DNA from: Caldilineaceae bacterium
Lineage (GTDB): Bacteria > Chloroflexota > Anaerolineae > Caldilineales > Caldilineaceae
Reading direction: 5' to 3'
NCBI GenBank assembly: GCA_022821585.1
Contig: JAJEDI010000041.1
Location: forward strand, 147,100 to 211,099
Length of the DNA: 64,000 nucleotides
Part shown: positions 26,059 through 34,929 of the stretch, one piece after another
How positions within the stretch are numbered: position 1 is the first letter of the stretch
Layout: each line of letters begins with the position of its first letter
The notes under the pieces: generated by a model
The model's database searches: none
Told to the model about the DNA's origin: nothing
The model's input: the letters and a program-made list of their open reading frames with translations, nothing else
Made by a program: the position numbers and the translations under genes

Positions 26059-27429
26059 TTACCAGGAAAAGGGCACAGTCCCCGTACTGTCCAGCGTATA
26101 GCCCCACTTCTCTACGTATTTTTCGCCGGGCAGGAACTGATCGCCGCGGGCATCCAGCATGTCTTGCAGCTGCGTCTCAAGATCCGCCTGCACAGTGTCC
26201 ACTTCGGGGCGGTTGACCAGATTTTCCATTTGGAAGGGATCGGCTTCGTTGTCATAGAGCAGCCAGGGACCGTTCAGATCGCGGGCGTAGGTATGGGTCC
26301 GCGTACGGATGCCGCGGTACTCGCGGCCGCCGTCGCGTCGCAGGAACTGGCCGAAGGGATGGGGACAGTAGATGAGGGCTGCACCACTTGAAGGATCCCG
26401 TCCGCCCTCAATTGTCGCTGAAAAGTCCTTGCCCTCGACCGTATCGGGAACGGGAATATCGCAGAGGCCCAGCAACGTAGGCAGAATGTCAGGTGTATCA
26501 AGCATGGCGTCGATCTCCCGTCCTTCCAGGCCGAATCGCTGGGGCCAGCGGAGGAGGAAGGGCACACGGACCGACTCGTCCCAGGGCCGCTGCTTCTTGA
26601 CTTCCCCCTGGGAGCCAAGCATGTCACCGTGGTCGGAGGTAAAGACGAAGATGGTGTTGTCTGCCAGACCCTCTTCTTCGACGGTCCGGAGGAGCGCGCC
26701 GAGGCAGTCGTCGAGGGCCGTGCAGTGGGCGTAGTAGCCGGCAATCCACTCGCGAGCCTCTCCAGCCATCTCTGGGGTCACGTTTGGTCTCAGCTGGATG
26801 TCATCCGGACTGTATAGTTTCCGATAGTCTGGGGGCGCTGTTTCATAGGGAGCGTGAGGAGGGCCCCAGGAGAGGAGCAGCAGGAATGGTCTGTCTGAAT
26901 TGCAGTCGCCATCCCCGTGAACGCGGGAACGCAGATAGGCCTCGACGTCTCTGGTCTGCTCTATCGCGTCGTAACCTTCCCAGGTCAAGGGTTGGTCTGA
27001 GTCACCCGCGTAGTACCTGGAGTCGTTGTAGTCATGTGTGCATTCGAGCGCCTTAAAGTAGTCGAATCCCTGGCGGCTCTCGGGGGGGACGTAGTTGCTT
27101 CGTCCGCGGCCGTCAACGTGCCACTTGCCCACGTAGGCGGTATCGTAGCCGGCCGCCTTGTACAGCTTGGCCATTGACACGGCGTCGTCTGCCAGGTGAA
27201 CATCGTTGACGAAAACTCCGTGGGTGAGGGCATGTTGACCGGTCAGCAGACAGGCACGCGCCGGGCAGCAGACGGGAATACCGGCAACGGCCTGGGTAAA
27301 GTTGACGCTCTGTAACGCCAGCCGATCGAGATGGGGGGTCCGGACCTGCCGGTTACCTGCGTATCCTGTATCCTGCGCCCTCCACTGGTCGGCAAAGACG
27401 TAGATGACGTTGGGACGATCCTGGGACAT
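26059..27429 (-). CDS. Sulfatase (formylglycine-dependent, type I)
   Basis: The 456-residue arylsulfatase/N-sulfoglucosamine-sulfohydrolase-like protein opens with RPNVIYVFADQWRAQDTGY, where the Asp binds the metal, and shows CxPxR as C54-C-P-A-R58 in PVCCPARACLLTGQ; C54 is the predicted formylglycine. TSDHGDMLGSQG gives the second metal-binding DH. No signal peptide is visible, so a cytosolic sulfo-sugar monomer is likelier than a polymer. It starts 27 bases after the UxaA-like gene and overlaps the open frame of the SIS gene. Confidence 0.93.
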   Translation of the reverse strand: MSQDRPNVIYVFADQWRAQDTGYAGNRQVRTPHLDRLALQSVNFTQAVAGIPVCCPARACLLTGQHALTHGVFVNDVHLADDAVSMAKLYKAAGYDTAYVGKWHVDGRGRSNYVPPESRQGFDYFKALECTHDYNDSRYYAGDSDQPLTWEGYDAIEQTRDVEAYLRSRVHGDGDCNSDRPFLLLLSWGPPHAPYETAPPDYRKLYSPDDIQLRPNVTPEMAGEAREWIAGYYAHCTALDDCLGALLRTVEEEGLADNTIFVFTSDHGDMLGSQGEVKKQRPWDESVRVPFLLRWPQRFGLEGREIDAMLDTPDILPTLLGLCDIPVPDTVEGKDFSATIEGGRDPSSGAALIYCPHPFGQFLRRDGGREYRGIRTRTHTYARDLNGPWLLYDNEADPFQMENLVNRPEVDTVQADLETQLQDMLDARGDQFLPGEKYVEKWGYTLDSTGTVPFSW

Positions 27430-27456
27430 TTTTCGGGCACTTTCGGGCGCTGGCGG

Positions 27457-30207
27457 CTAAAGTGAAACGCCGAGAAGACCGCGTGTAAACTGGAATTCGA
27501 TGTTGCCTGTGCGCATCGCTTTGGGCTGGTGCTTGCCTTCCAGGGTCTGCGTCAGGAGGGTGGCCAGATTCTGGGGCCAGTCTTCAGGACCACTTTCGAG
27601 TACGGCGTCCAAGTCCTGGGCGTATTGCATTGCAGAGCAATCAGCCGTCGTTACTTGCAACACCGGCACCAGAGGATTGCCCTCGATCGGGTGGCTGCCC
27701 ACATAGGCCAGGATGACCTCTACGCCAGCGCCGCCGAGGCCGGTCAGCGTTTCGGCCCAGTGCTCGGTGGGTGTCTCCATAACGTGAATACCGCTTCGCT
27801 CAGCAGCGTCAGCCAGCGACTGCCCGTATGCAAGCGTGGGTACGTGGGGGCCGCCGCCGACGCTCTCACTGAGGAACTCAGAGGAGGAGAGAAGCGGCGA
27901 GTTTTCGGGCAGGATGACGGTGCCGCCGCCAGCGGCGATGGCTGCAGCCAGGCGTCCGAACTGCTGAGAAACCGCGGCCGGCGGAATTCCGGCGCTCAAA
28001 AGACCTATGCGCAAGGCAGAAACGCCGGCAACCGTCTGCTCAGGCATCTCCGCAGCGGCCAGTCGCTGGTCGAACCAGTCATCGACTTTTTCCAAAACGG
28101 CGTCGATTCCTCCATCCAATTGGATGCTGGCCCAACCAAATTGGTCCCGATCTATTCCGTTTTCCTCAAGCTCGTTGCGGAAGTAGTCGTTGTGCGTCTT
28201 TTCGCAGCCATGCTCCAGGAGCAGCGTCTCCGCTGCCAGTGGGTGTCGCAGATAGCCCAGAACGGTGCGTACATAGAGGTCGCCGGAGTGACCGCCGGAG
28301 AATCCGCAGCCCTCCGTATGGGCAAGCGCGACAAACCGCTTGAGTGGGGGCGTTGACTCGCTACCTGAGGCGTATCTGCTGTTAAGGCGGGCGGCGGCGA
28401 TTTGGCCGATCTGGCCGGAGCAGAGGCTGGTCGGCAGGATGAGGCCGATGCGGTCTGCGGCGGGACCGTTTGGCGTCGAAAATGCAGGATAGGCGAAATG
28501 AAGGATGGGGGCGGGGGAAGTACGGCGGATGGGCAAGGGGCGCCCTGCAGGCTTGGGCCGGCGGTTGATCTCTTCAACGCGGCCCGGTCCCGTCTGGCGC
28601 CAGTCTCGCCACAGCTGCACCTGGGCATGGCCGGCTTTTTCGCCAACGGTTCGCTCACCGGATGCGGCGCGCACCGTCAGGTCGAGCGTCTCGGCACCTA
28701 GTAGGTCCATTGGCGTACCGTCGAGATACTGGCCGGCGTTGACGTCCATATCCCGGCTCAGCAGCTCGTAGCGTCTCGTTGTGGTCACTATCTTTATGGT
28801 CGGCACGAACGGAAAGTTGGTTATCGAGCCGTTTCCGGTGACGAAGTAGATCATGTTACAGCCGGACGCCACCTGGCCGGCGATACTCTCCAGATCGTTG
28901 CCCGGGCTGTCCATGAAGTAGTAACCGGGCTCCTTCATCGGGCCGCTATAGGGGATGACGTGGTCGAGGCGTACGTCCGGATGTCTCTTCATGGCCGCAC
29001 CAATCGACTTGAGGACGATGTTGTACAGCCCGCGATACTTGTTTCCGCCGGATGGATTGCCCGCGGCAGAATGGCCGTGCCAGGCAACACGCTCTTGGAA
29101 GCGTTCGATGGTTGTGAGAAACTCGGCAGCGGTCTCTTGATCGCGAACGTTGAGCATGATGTAGGGCTCGGCGCCGATCAGTTCGTCGGTCTCCGCAAGG
29201 TTAGCGGCGCCACCGTATCGAACCAGCTCGCGTGCTACCCAGGAGGCAAGGGGGTTGCCCGAGATTCCGGAGAAGGCATCTGAGCCGCCGCACTGCAGGG
29301 CCAGTTTCAGTTCAGACAGGGGTTGCAACGTACGCGGGGTTGCGTTGACCTCATCCAGCCAGCCGTTCACGATCGCTTCGGCCTGTTCCAACCCGGCCTG
29401 AAAGCCGCCTTTGAGGGTCAGGAAAGCGTGGGGGACCGCTTTCAGTACGTAGTCGTTTTCCTTCAGAAACGTGCGCAGTAGGCCGTTGTTCACGGGTTCG
29501 AGCCCGTAGTCCACGCACAGGACGGCCCCGACATTGGGGTGTGTGATGAAGCCGGCCAGCGTGCTCAGCGTGGACGCGGTGTTGTTGGGGTTGTCGTGGC
29601 CGCCCTCTGTATGGGCAACGGCTACGATGCCGTCAACGTTGCTGAACTGATCTGCGACGCCGGCGAATCTGGACTCCAGCTGCCTGACGAATCCGCCTGT
29701 GCGGGAGGAAGTTCCAAGCAGAATGATCGTGTTCCGGGTTCCAACTCCGCGGCCTCCGGGACGGGCATACCCTTCAAAGTAGCGATCTTCGGTATATCGT
29801 TCAACCTGCCGGCCAGGCTGGAAACCCCCTGCGGCAAGATCGTAGGCCTGCACGTGATCGGCGAAGTTCGGCTCATCCGGCAGGTCGAAGTCAAGGGCGC
29901 GTACTCCGAGGGCGTCGAGCATTTCGGCGTTGCGTATGTATTCGCCAGGCGAAATTGCCCGAGTCGCCAGGCCAAATGGCAGCTCCCATGAGAGCAAGGG
30001 GGCCCCTTTCGGGATCGATGCCACTGCGAACCGATGTCCTTCCATTGTCGTAAAGTCCAATGTCAGGAAATCGTCGCCGAAAGCGATCTGCGTACCCGCT
30101 GCCAGAGTTCGCGTGGCGATTGCTACGTTGTCGCCGGGAAGAGGCAGGCGGGCGACCTCATGGAAGGGTAGCGGGGAAGCGGACTGGGAGTCTTGTGGTC
30201 GGGCCAT
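27457..30207 (-). CDS. UxaA/altronate dehydratase-family protein with duplicated catalytic module
   Basis: From ATG 30207 (AAGGTG six bases upstream) the product has 916 residues, almost twice a usual UxaA. An N-terminal SAF-like domain (about 10-95) precedes a full GD_AH_C-type module (about 140-515) with GRGVGTRNTIILLGTSSRTG, AVAHTEGGHDN, LQCGGSDAFSGISGNP and TGNGSITNFPFVPTIKI. A second, diverged module follows (about 570-916) with LALAHTEGCGFSGGHSG-like and SHPIEGNPLVPVLQVTT segments in the same order, but the GGSDAFSG motif is lost. UxaA enzymes dehydrate altronate, galactarate or related sugar acids with iron. Sulfatase and SIS neighbours suggest a modified uronate or sugar-acid substrate. 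Confidence 0.85.
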   Translation of the reverse strand: MARPQDSQSASPLPFHEVARLPLPGDNVAIATRTLAAGTQIAFGDDFLTLDFTTMEGHRFAVASIPKGAPLLSWELPFGLATRAISPGEYIRNAEMLDALGVRALDFDLPDEPNFADHVQAYDLAAGGFQPGRQVERYTEDRYFEGYARPGGRGVGTRNTIILLGTSSRTGGFVRQLESRFAGVADQFSNVDGIVAVAHTEGGHDNPNNTASTLSTLAGFITHPNVGAVLCVDYGLEPVNNGLLRTFLKENDYVLKAVPHAFLTLKGGFQAGLEQAEAIVNGWLDEVNATPRTLQPLSELKLALQCGGSDAFSGISGNPLASWVARELVRYGGAANLAETDELIGAEPYIMLNVRDQETAAEFLTTIERFQERVAWHGHSAAGNPSGGNKYRGLYNIVLKSIGAAMKRHPDVRLDHVIPYSGPMKEPGYYFMDSPGNDLESIAGQVASGCNMIYFVTGNGSITNFPFVPTIKIVTTTRRYELLSRDMDVNAGQYLDGTPMDLLGAETLDLTVRAASGERTVGEKAGHAQVQLWRDWRQTGPGRVEEINRRPKPAGRPLPIRRTSPAPILHFAYPAFSTPNGPAADRIGLILPTSLCSGQIGQIAAARLNSRYASGSESTPPLKRFVALAHTEGCGFSGGHSGDLYVRTVLGYLRHPLAAETLLLEHGCEKTHNDYFRNELEENGIDRDQFGWASIQLDGGIDAVLEKVDDWFDQRLAAAEMPEQTVAGVSALRIGLLSAGIPPAAVSQQFGRLAAAIAAGGGTVILPENSPLLSSSEFLSESVGGGPHVPTLAYGQSLADAAERSGIHVMETPTEHWAETLTGLGGAGVEVILAYVGSHPIEGNPLVPVLQVTTADCSAMQYAQDLDAVLESGPEDWPQNLATLLTQTLEGKHQPKAMRTGNIEFQFTRGLLGVSL

Positions 30208-30371
30208 TGCATCACCTTCGCAGTGGGAAGACAGTTCTTTCAACTCCGGTAGCCTAACACATATGCATGAAAATCACAGTATCGGGCCTCGCGGATAGGA
30301 CAATTCACCACCACAAACTTGAATGGATACGACAGGAGAAGTCTGTCCGCCCCAAGAGTGGCTATGCGAAT

Positions 30372-31088
30372 TCAACTGCGGCCCGTCATCTCGGCGTCCA
30401 GTTGTTTGAAATAGCGGTCCATGAAGTAGTGCCGCTGCTCCCCGATCTTGCGAGCAGTTGGTGTGTAGAGGGTTGCCAGGACCTGGCGCAGCTTGTAAAC
30501 GAATTCGTGGACAGGCGTATACTCGGGAGGATCCGGTTGGGCGGATTGCGGCGGTACCCCGGTTGAGGGCTGGCTCCAGAGACGGTTTCCGTAGCTGCCG
30601 GCGTGGGCAAAGGCCCTGGCGACACCGATTGCGCCGATACTATCCAATTTGTCGGCGTCGTAGAGACATTGCGCTTCAAGCGTCTGCGGTTGGACGGAGC
30701 GGTCACGGTACCGGTGGGCCCGGATGCAGTGCACGACGTTTTCGACGCGGGGCGCATCCATGCCGGCTGCGGACAGGTATCTGGCGGCGAATTCGGCCGC
30801 GGCGACGTGATGTGTGGTCCGTCCTTCGCAATGAATGGGCAGGTCGTGAAGGAGTGCGGCGGCGCGAACGACTTCACAGTCGGCGCTTTCGGACTGCGCG
30901 ATGCGGAACCCCATCTGTGTTACTCTCAGCACGTGGTCGAAATCGTGGGCCACGTCGCCGGATTGATAAAGCCGTCGGATATTCGTTTCGCTCAGGCTAT
31001 CCGAGAGGGATGGCCGATCCGCGGGACCTTGTGAGCCTGAAACCATTTGCATCTTCTCATACTGACGCAGACAGACTATCCCCGGCAT
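30372..31088 (-). CDS. HD-domain phosphohydrolase
   Basis: The 238-residue protein carries the HD metal site: H52 (AHDFDHVLRV), H81-D82 (ALLHDLPIH) and D144/D146 (LYDADKLDSIGA). It matches the small YedJ/RelA-HD-like phosphohydrolases that act on nucleotides or phosphoesters. The ATG at 31088 overlaps the stop of the glycosyltransferase gene by one base (TGATG), so translation is coupled. M13 or M15 are alternative starts. Substrate unknown. Confidence 0.85.
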   Translation of the reverse strand: MPGIVCLRQYEKMQMVSGSQGPADRPSLSDSLSETNIRRLYQSGDVAHDFDHVLRVTQMGFRIAQSESADCEVVRAAALLHDLPIHCEGRTTHHVAAAEFAARYLSAAGMDAPRVENVVHCIRAHRYRDRSVQPQTLEAQCLYDADKLDSIGAIGVARAFAHAGSYGNRLWSQPSTGVPPQSAQPDPPEYTPVHEFVYKLRQVLATLYTPTARKIGEQRHYFMDRYFKQLDAEMTGRS

Positions 31089-32230
31089 CAGCGGGTGACG
31101 AACTCACACAGGCAGTCGAGCAGGCGCTGACGAAAGGCCTCCCTGCTGAAGCGCTCGGCTTGTCTGCGGCAGTCGATGGGGTCATAGTCGTGGACGTCGA
31201 ACTGTTCAAGGACCGTCCTCAGTTTCTCCGGCGTCTGCTGTTCAAAGAACTCACCGGTCGTCCCAGGGATGACTGTGTCCAGAGCTCCACCGCCACGGAA
31301 AGCTATCACCGGACGACCAGTACTCATCGCCTCGACCGGCGTGATCCCAAAGTCCTCGAGCCCGGGAAACAGAAACGCTTTGCAGCCCCGCATCAACTCC
31401 AGAATTCGTTCACCTGGCTGCCATCCCATGAAGGAGACATTGGGCCCGGCCATCTCCTCGAGCGCACTTCTGGCCCGGCCGCTGCCGACAACGATCAGCC
31501 GTTCTTGCGGCAGCTCCCGCAAGGCGCTGACGGCGAGGTCGACGCGTTTGTAGGGTATCAGGCGGCTGACGATCAGATAGTAGTCGCCCACGGGAACAGC
31601 AGGATCGGGAGAGAATCGCTGGGTATCGACCGGAGGGTGAACGACTACGCTGTCGCGATCGTAGATGGTGCGGATGCGCTCTTGCACGGCGCTGCTGATG
31701 GCGATGAAGTAGTCGACTTTCTGGGCGGCGGCGTAGTCCCAGCGTCGCAGGAGCGCAAGCAACGGCCTCAGCCCGAGATCGAGCAGTCCACCGATTTGCT
31801 CCCTCTGGCGGTACTGGTCGTAGAGCCACAGAAACCGGGTTGGCGTAAGGCAGTAACAGACGTGAATTGCTTTATGCTGGCCTTTGCGAGCCGTGATCCC
31901 GTGGCAGAAGCCGCTCTTGTTACTTAGAATCAGATCGAACCTGCTCAGGTCGGTGCTTTGAAACGCCGCCGGATAGAGGGGCAGAAAGGCCTGATGGCGG
32001 TCGGTCACCAAGGGGAGGCGCTGCATGAATGTAGTACGGATGGGCCATTTTCTGTACGAATCGGGCATTTTATCCGGCCCGTACATACTGGTGTAGACCG
32101 GCGCGCCTGGGAAGAGGTCCACGAACTCTTCGAGCACGTTTTCTGCGCCACCCATCTGATTGAGCCAGTCGTGGACAAGGGCTACGCGGCGGCCGGCCCG
32201 CCAGTCATCCGGATTGGTCCGGGTACTCAC
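31088..32230 (-). CDS. GT4-family glycosyltransferase
   Basis: The product has about 380 residues in a GT-B fold. The N-terminal acceptor domain begins with ALVHDWLNQMGGAENVLEEF; the C-terminal nucleotide-sugar domain has SRLIPYKRVDLAV and the E-x7-E motif in FPGLEDFGITPVEAMSTG. I place the start at GTG 32230, five bases after the upstream stop and preceded by AAAGG; ATG 32260 and 32326 are alternatives that overlap the previous gene. It resembles WbaZ-like mannosyltransferases of capsule or O-antigen type clusters. It sits between a PchB-like gene and the HD gene in one minus-strand transcript. Confidence 0.88.
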   Translation of the reverse strand: MSTRTNPDDWRAGRRVALVHDWLNQMGGAENVLEEFVDLFPGAPVYTSMYGPDKMPDSYRKWPIRTTFMQRLPLVTDRHQAFLPLYPAAFQSTDLSRFDLILSNKSGFCHGITARKGQHKAIHVCYCLTPTRFLWLYDQYRQREQIGGLLDLGLRPLLALLRRWDYAAAQKVDYFIAISSAVQERIRTIYDRDSVVVHPPVDTQRFSPDPAVPVGDYYLIVSRLIPYKRVDLAVSALRELPQERLIVVGSGRARSALEEMAGPNVSFMGWQPGERILELMRGCKAFLFPGLEDFGITPVEAMSTGRPVIAFRGGGALDTVIPGTTGEFFEQQTPEKLRTVLEQFDVHDYDPIDCRRQAERFSREAFRQRLLDCLCEFVTR

Positions 32231-32234
32231 GCGG

Positions 32235-32618
32235 TCACGAACCTTTGAAGTCGGCCCCATCGGAGAGTCCACCGTCAGCCGCATCGATCGGAGACGTTGA
32301 GGTCTGGTTATCCGCTTCTCGACCACTTAATTCTGCGAACACCTCCAATTCCGCCCTGATAAAGTGGTCGACCATAGTGCGGAATAGCGCCTCTATCAGA
32401 TCAGGATCTACGCCTTCGCTCTCTGCCCATTGTCGACGGGCCGCCACCATGCTGCGCTGGCGATCGTGGGCATGTACCTGGTCTTCGCTACGTTTGAAGC
32501 GGGCAGCTGCATGGACATACTTTTGGCGGCAGCCAATGGCAGTGATGAGGGACCGATCCAATTGGTCGATTTGCGACCTTATCTCGCCGAGCGACTTGCA
32601 GTCTCGTGGCTCTTTCAT
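32235..32618 (-). CDS. PchB-like isochorismate pyruvate lyase / AroQ-type chorismate mutase
   Basis: The 127-residue all-helical protein starts with EPRDCKSLGEIRSQIDQLD and continues with YVHAAARFKRSE and ARRQWAESEGVDPDLIEALF, close in pattern to PchB of Pseudomonas. PchB makes salicylate from isochorismate and has weak chorismate mutase activity. The tail after residue 105 is extra and low in complexity. Start ATG 32618 has AGGA six bases upstream. No isochorismate synthase or siderophore gene is beside it, so a plain chorismate mutase role is also possible. Confidence 0.8.
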   Translation of the reverse strand: MKEPRDCKSLGEIRSQIDQLDRSLITAIGCRQKYVHAAARFKRSEDQVHAHDRQRSMVAARRQWAESEGVDPDLIEALFRTMVDHFIRAELEVFAELSGREADNQTSTSPIDAADGGLSDGADFKGS

Positions 32619-33444
32619 CTGGAATCCTACTCTTGCTGTGACGGGAGTCCCGATACTTGGTGAAGAATTCTACCGCAGCCAGTAGCGAAGACAAAGAGTT
32701 TGTGCATTTGGAAGTTTCACAGGTGCTAACGAGCGGGCAGGCATAAGAGTCGCTCGGAAAGATTCCTCGGATGACATTTGACTTGCATTCAATCCAAGAA
32801 TTGCATTTTGCATGTTTCATAGTGCGAACTGCGTAGTGCGTATTGCAACGGAAAGGTCTTGGTGATGGACAGGATTCACGGTAGCCTGTTTCACTGAAAT
32901 GGGTGTCGCAATTGGGCAGGGCCACTCCAGAGACCTGGATTGCGATGATCCATCGCTTCAGGGATGCATCCCACATGTAGGGTGGGAATAGTTGCGCGGG
33001 GAATCAGTGCCAGCGGTGACTCGAATTGCGTACCATCTCTTGGCGAGACGGAGTGCAGGCGCCGGGCCCGGCCGCACGGTGGAGTCCGTTGTTTGGGGAG
33101 GGTGCGAGGGCAAGCACAAGGCCGGCACCTACGGGGACTAGATGGGACTGGTGGGACGTGGTCTGGCTAGACACTTTCGATTGGGCACCTGTTACCAATA
33201 TCGACACCAGGTCGACGAGGCATGTTGTTGGCCGGGGGCGTTGCGGGGGGGGAGCCCCCGCACAAGGGAGGGCCGAATAGGCCCGACCGCCCAGAAAAGC
33301 GAGGAGGGAGTGAAGAGGAGTGAGGAGAGAGAACTCCCGTTTCCTCTGCCTCAGAGTTAACCGTGGAACGGCCATGTTTAACAGTTGCCAGAGATTTGCG
33401 CGAGTTCGCCCCCATTTTGGGTTCCACTCGCGTGAGTGTTCCTC
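32619..33444. other. Gene-free repeat-rich region
   Basis: About 825 bases without a credible gene. It includes GGGCAAGCACAAGGC-like repeat DNA near 33108-33125, which in the reverse direction gives a spurious VGAGLVLALAP-type open frame of the kind I associate with widespread intergenic repeats. A short GCGTAGTGCGTATTGC stretch lies near 32832, and the 39-bp element at 33255-33293 is repeated at the right edge. Open frames of 60-160 codons here look spurious. It separates two convergently oriented backgrounds: the minus-strand run to the left and the plus-strand M20 gene to the right. Confidence 0.6.
33255..33293 (-). repeat. 39-bp repeat core, copy 1 (inverted relative to copy 2)
   Basis: This 39-base segment is an exact reverse complement of 63881-63919. 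It contains a short hairpin (GGGCC, loop GAATA, GGCCC at 33270-33284) and is flanked on the left by a G-tract/C-tract hairpin (GCGGGGG...CCCCCGC, 33243-33261). Similarity to the second copy continues loosely through the G/C tract. It looks like a dispersed palindromic intergenic element. Confidence 0.85.
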
Positions 33445-33474
33445 TTGACCCGCGCCGCGGCACTACAGTAGAAT
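33445..33474 (+). promoter_or_regulatory. Sigma-70-type promoter for the M20 peptidase gene
   Basis: TTGACC (33445-33450) and TAGAAT (33469-33474) are separated by 18 bases, each matching five of six consensus positions. The peptidase ATG at 33519 lies about 45 bases downstream. Confidence 0.55.
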
Positions 33475-33518
33475 GCGCCGAATGGCTACAAGCCTTCTCA
33501 CAATCAGGAGAGCTGAGC

Positions 33519-34901
33519 ATGGCAGAATACCGGAACTATCTCGAGTCCAACCAGGACCGATTTCTTGAAGAGCTGCTTGAATTCCTGCGTATACCCAGCA
33601 TATCGGCACTGCCTGAACGCGCCGAGGATGTAGAGCAGGCCGGACATTGGGTCGCTCAGCGATTGACCGCCGCGGGCGTGGAGAACGCAGAGGTGCTGCC
33701 GACGGGGGGCCACCCTGTCGTTTACGGTGACTGGTTGCATGCGCCGGGCAAGCCAACAGCGTTGATCTACGGTCACTTTGACGTACAACCGGTCGACCCG
33801 GTTGAACTGTGGACGAACCCGCCTTTCGAGCCCACGGTTAAAGGGGACCGGGTCTATGCCCGCGGGGCATCTGACGACAAAGGGAACATGCTGGCGCCGA
33901 TTCTCGCGGTTGAGGCCCTACTGCAGAGCGAGGGTGGCGCACCGGTCAATTTGAAGTTTTGTTTCGAAGGCCAGGAGGAGATTGGCAGTCCACATATTCC
34001 CGATTTCATGCCGCCACACAGGGAACGCTTTGCCAGCGATCTTGCAGTCAGCGCCGACGGCGGGCAGTTCAGCGAGACCGAGCCGCTCCTGCTCATGTCA
34101 CTGCGGGGCGTGTGCGGGCTGCAAGTCGACGTGCATGGCGCAACGTCGGACCTCCATTCCGGATTACATGGGGGCCGCATCCAGAATCCAATTCACGCTC
34201 TGACACAGGTTTTGGGATCGTTGCGCAGGTCCGACGGCTCGATTGGCGTTGAGGGATTCTATGATGATGTGGTGGAGCTAACGGCCGATGAGCGTGCTGC
34301 AATCGCTCGTGTTCCTTTTGACGGGGACGAATACCTGGAGGAGCTGGGTTTGGATGCAGAGTTTGGTGAACCGGGATACACGAATCGTGAGCGCGGGTGG
34401 GTTCGACCAACGCTGGAGATGAACGGCATCTGGGGAGGTTTCCAGGAGGAGGGGATCAAGACGGTACTTCCCAACTCAGCGCACGCGAAGATCACTTGCC
34501 GGTTGGTGGCCGACCAGGATCCCGCCCGAATCATTGATCTGCTGAAGGAACATATTGAACAGAACGTGCCGCAGGGCGTGAAGGTCTCGGTGACGCCGTT
34601 GTCTATTTTAGGGCGACCTTACAGCATATCGGCGGACCACTGGGGTAACAGGGCCGCGTCCGCCGTCCTGAAGGAGATGTACGGCCGTGAGCCCTACCAG
34701 ACGCGAAGCGGTGGCAGCATCCCCATTACCGGCGTATTTCAAGAGCAACTTGGAGTGGACACGATCAGCTTTGGGTTCGGCAACGAAGATGAAAACATCC
34801 ACGCGCCGGACGAGTTCTTCCGCCTGGCCAGCTTCCGCAAGGGCCAGGTTGGTTACTGCAAGCTGCTCCACAAACTGGGGGAGTGTTCGCCAAAAAACTG
34901 A
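33519..34901 (+). CDS. M20-family dipeptidase / metallopeptidase
   Basis: The 460-residue enzyme shows the co-catalytic zinc site of M20 peptidases: H86 and D88 in YGHFDVQP, D119 in ASDDKGN, catalytic E153 with E154 in GQEEIGSP, and H428 in NIHAPDEF. A dimerisation (lid) domain lies at about residues 195-330. This is the carnosinase/DUG1-like dipeptidase subgroup. ATG 33519 is supported by CAGGAG eight bases upstream and a promoter at 33445-33474. No signal peptide, so it acts on cytosolic peptides. It is flanked by the repeat region upstream and convergent PAP2 gene downstream. Confidence 0.93.
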   Translation: MAEYRNYLESNQDRFLEELLEFLRIPSISALPERAEDVEQAGHWVAQRLTAAGVENAEVLPTGGHPVVYGDWLHAPGKPTALIYGHFDVQPVDPVELWTNPPFEPTVKGDRVYARGASDDKGNMLAPILAVEALLQSEGGAPVNLKFCFEGQEEIGSPHIPDFMPPHRERFASDLAVSADGGQFSETEPLLLMSLRGVCGLQVDVHGATSDLHSGLHGGRIQNPIHALTQVLGSLRRSDGSIGVEGFYDDVVELTADERAAIARVPFDGDEYLEELGLDAEFGEPGYTNRERGWVRPTLEMNGIWGGFQEEGIKTVLPNSAHAKITCRLVADQDPARIIDLLKEHIEQNVPQGVKVSVTPLSILGRPYSISADHWGNRAASAVLKEMYGREPYQTRSGGSIPITGVFQEQLGVDTISFGFGNEDENIHAPDEFFRLASFRKGQVGYCKLLHKLGECSPKN

Positions 34902-34929
34902 GAGTCTGAAGAGGGGGCCCGCCAGATCG

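Noticed and set aside
27529..28356. 275-codon plus-strand frame
   Set aside because: Antisense to the UxaA-like gene; no recognisable product.
30458..31927. 489-codon plus-strand frame
   Set aside because: Antisense to the HD and GT4 genes, which have clear motifs; composition is Arg-rich as expected of a shadow frame.
32488..32976. 162-codon minus-strand frame overlapping the PchB-like gene
   Set aside because: Overlaps a recognised gene out of frame and extends into repeat-rich intergenic DNA; Cys/Ser-rich and unlike a real protein.
33004..33375. 123-codon minus-strand frame in the repeat region
   Set aside because: Contains the GAGLVLALAP-type translation of intergenic repeat DNA; no ribosome-binding site.
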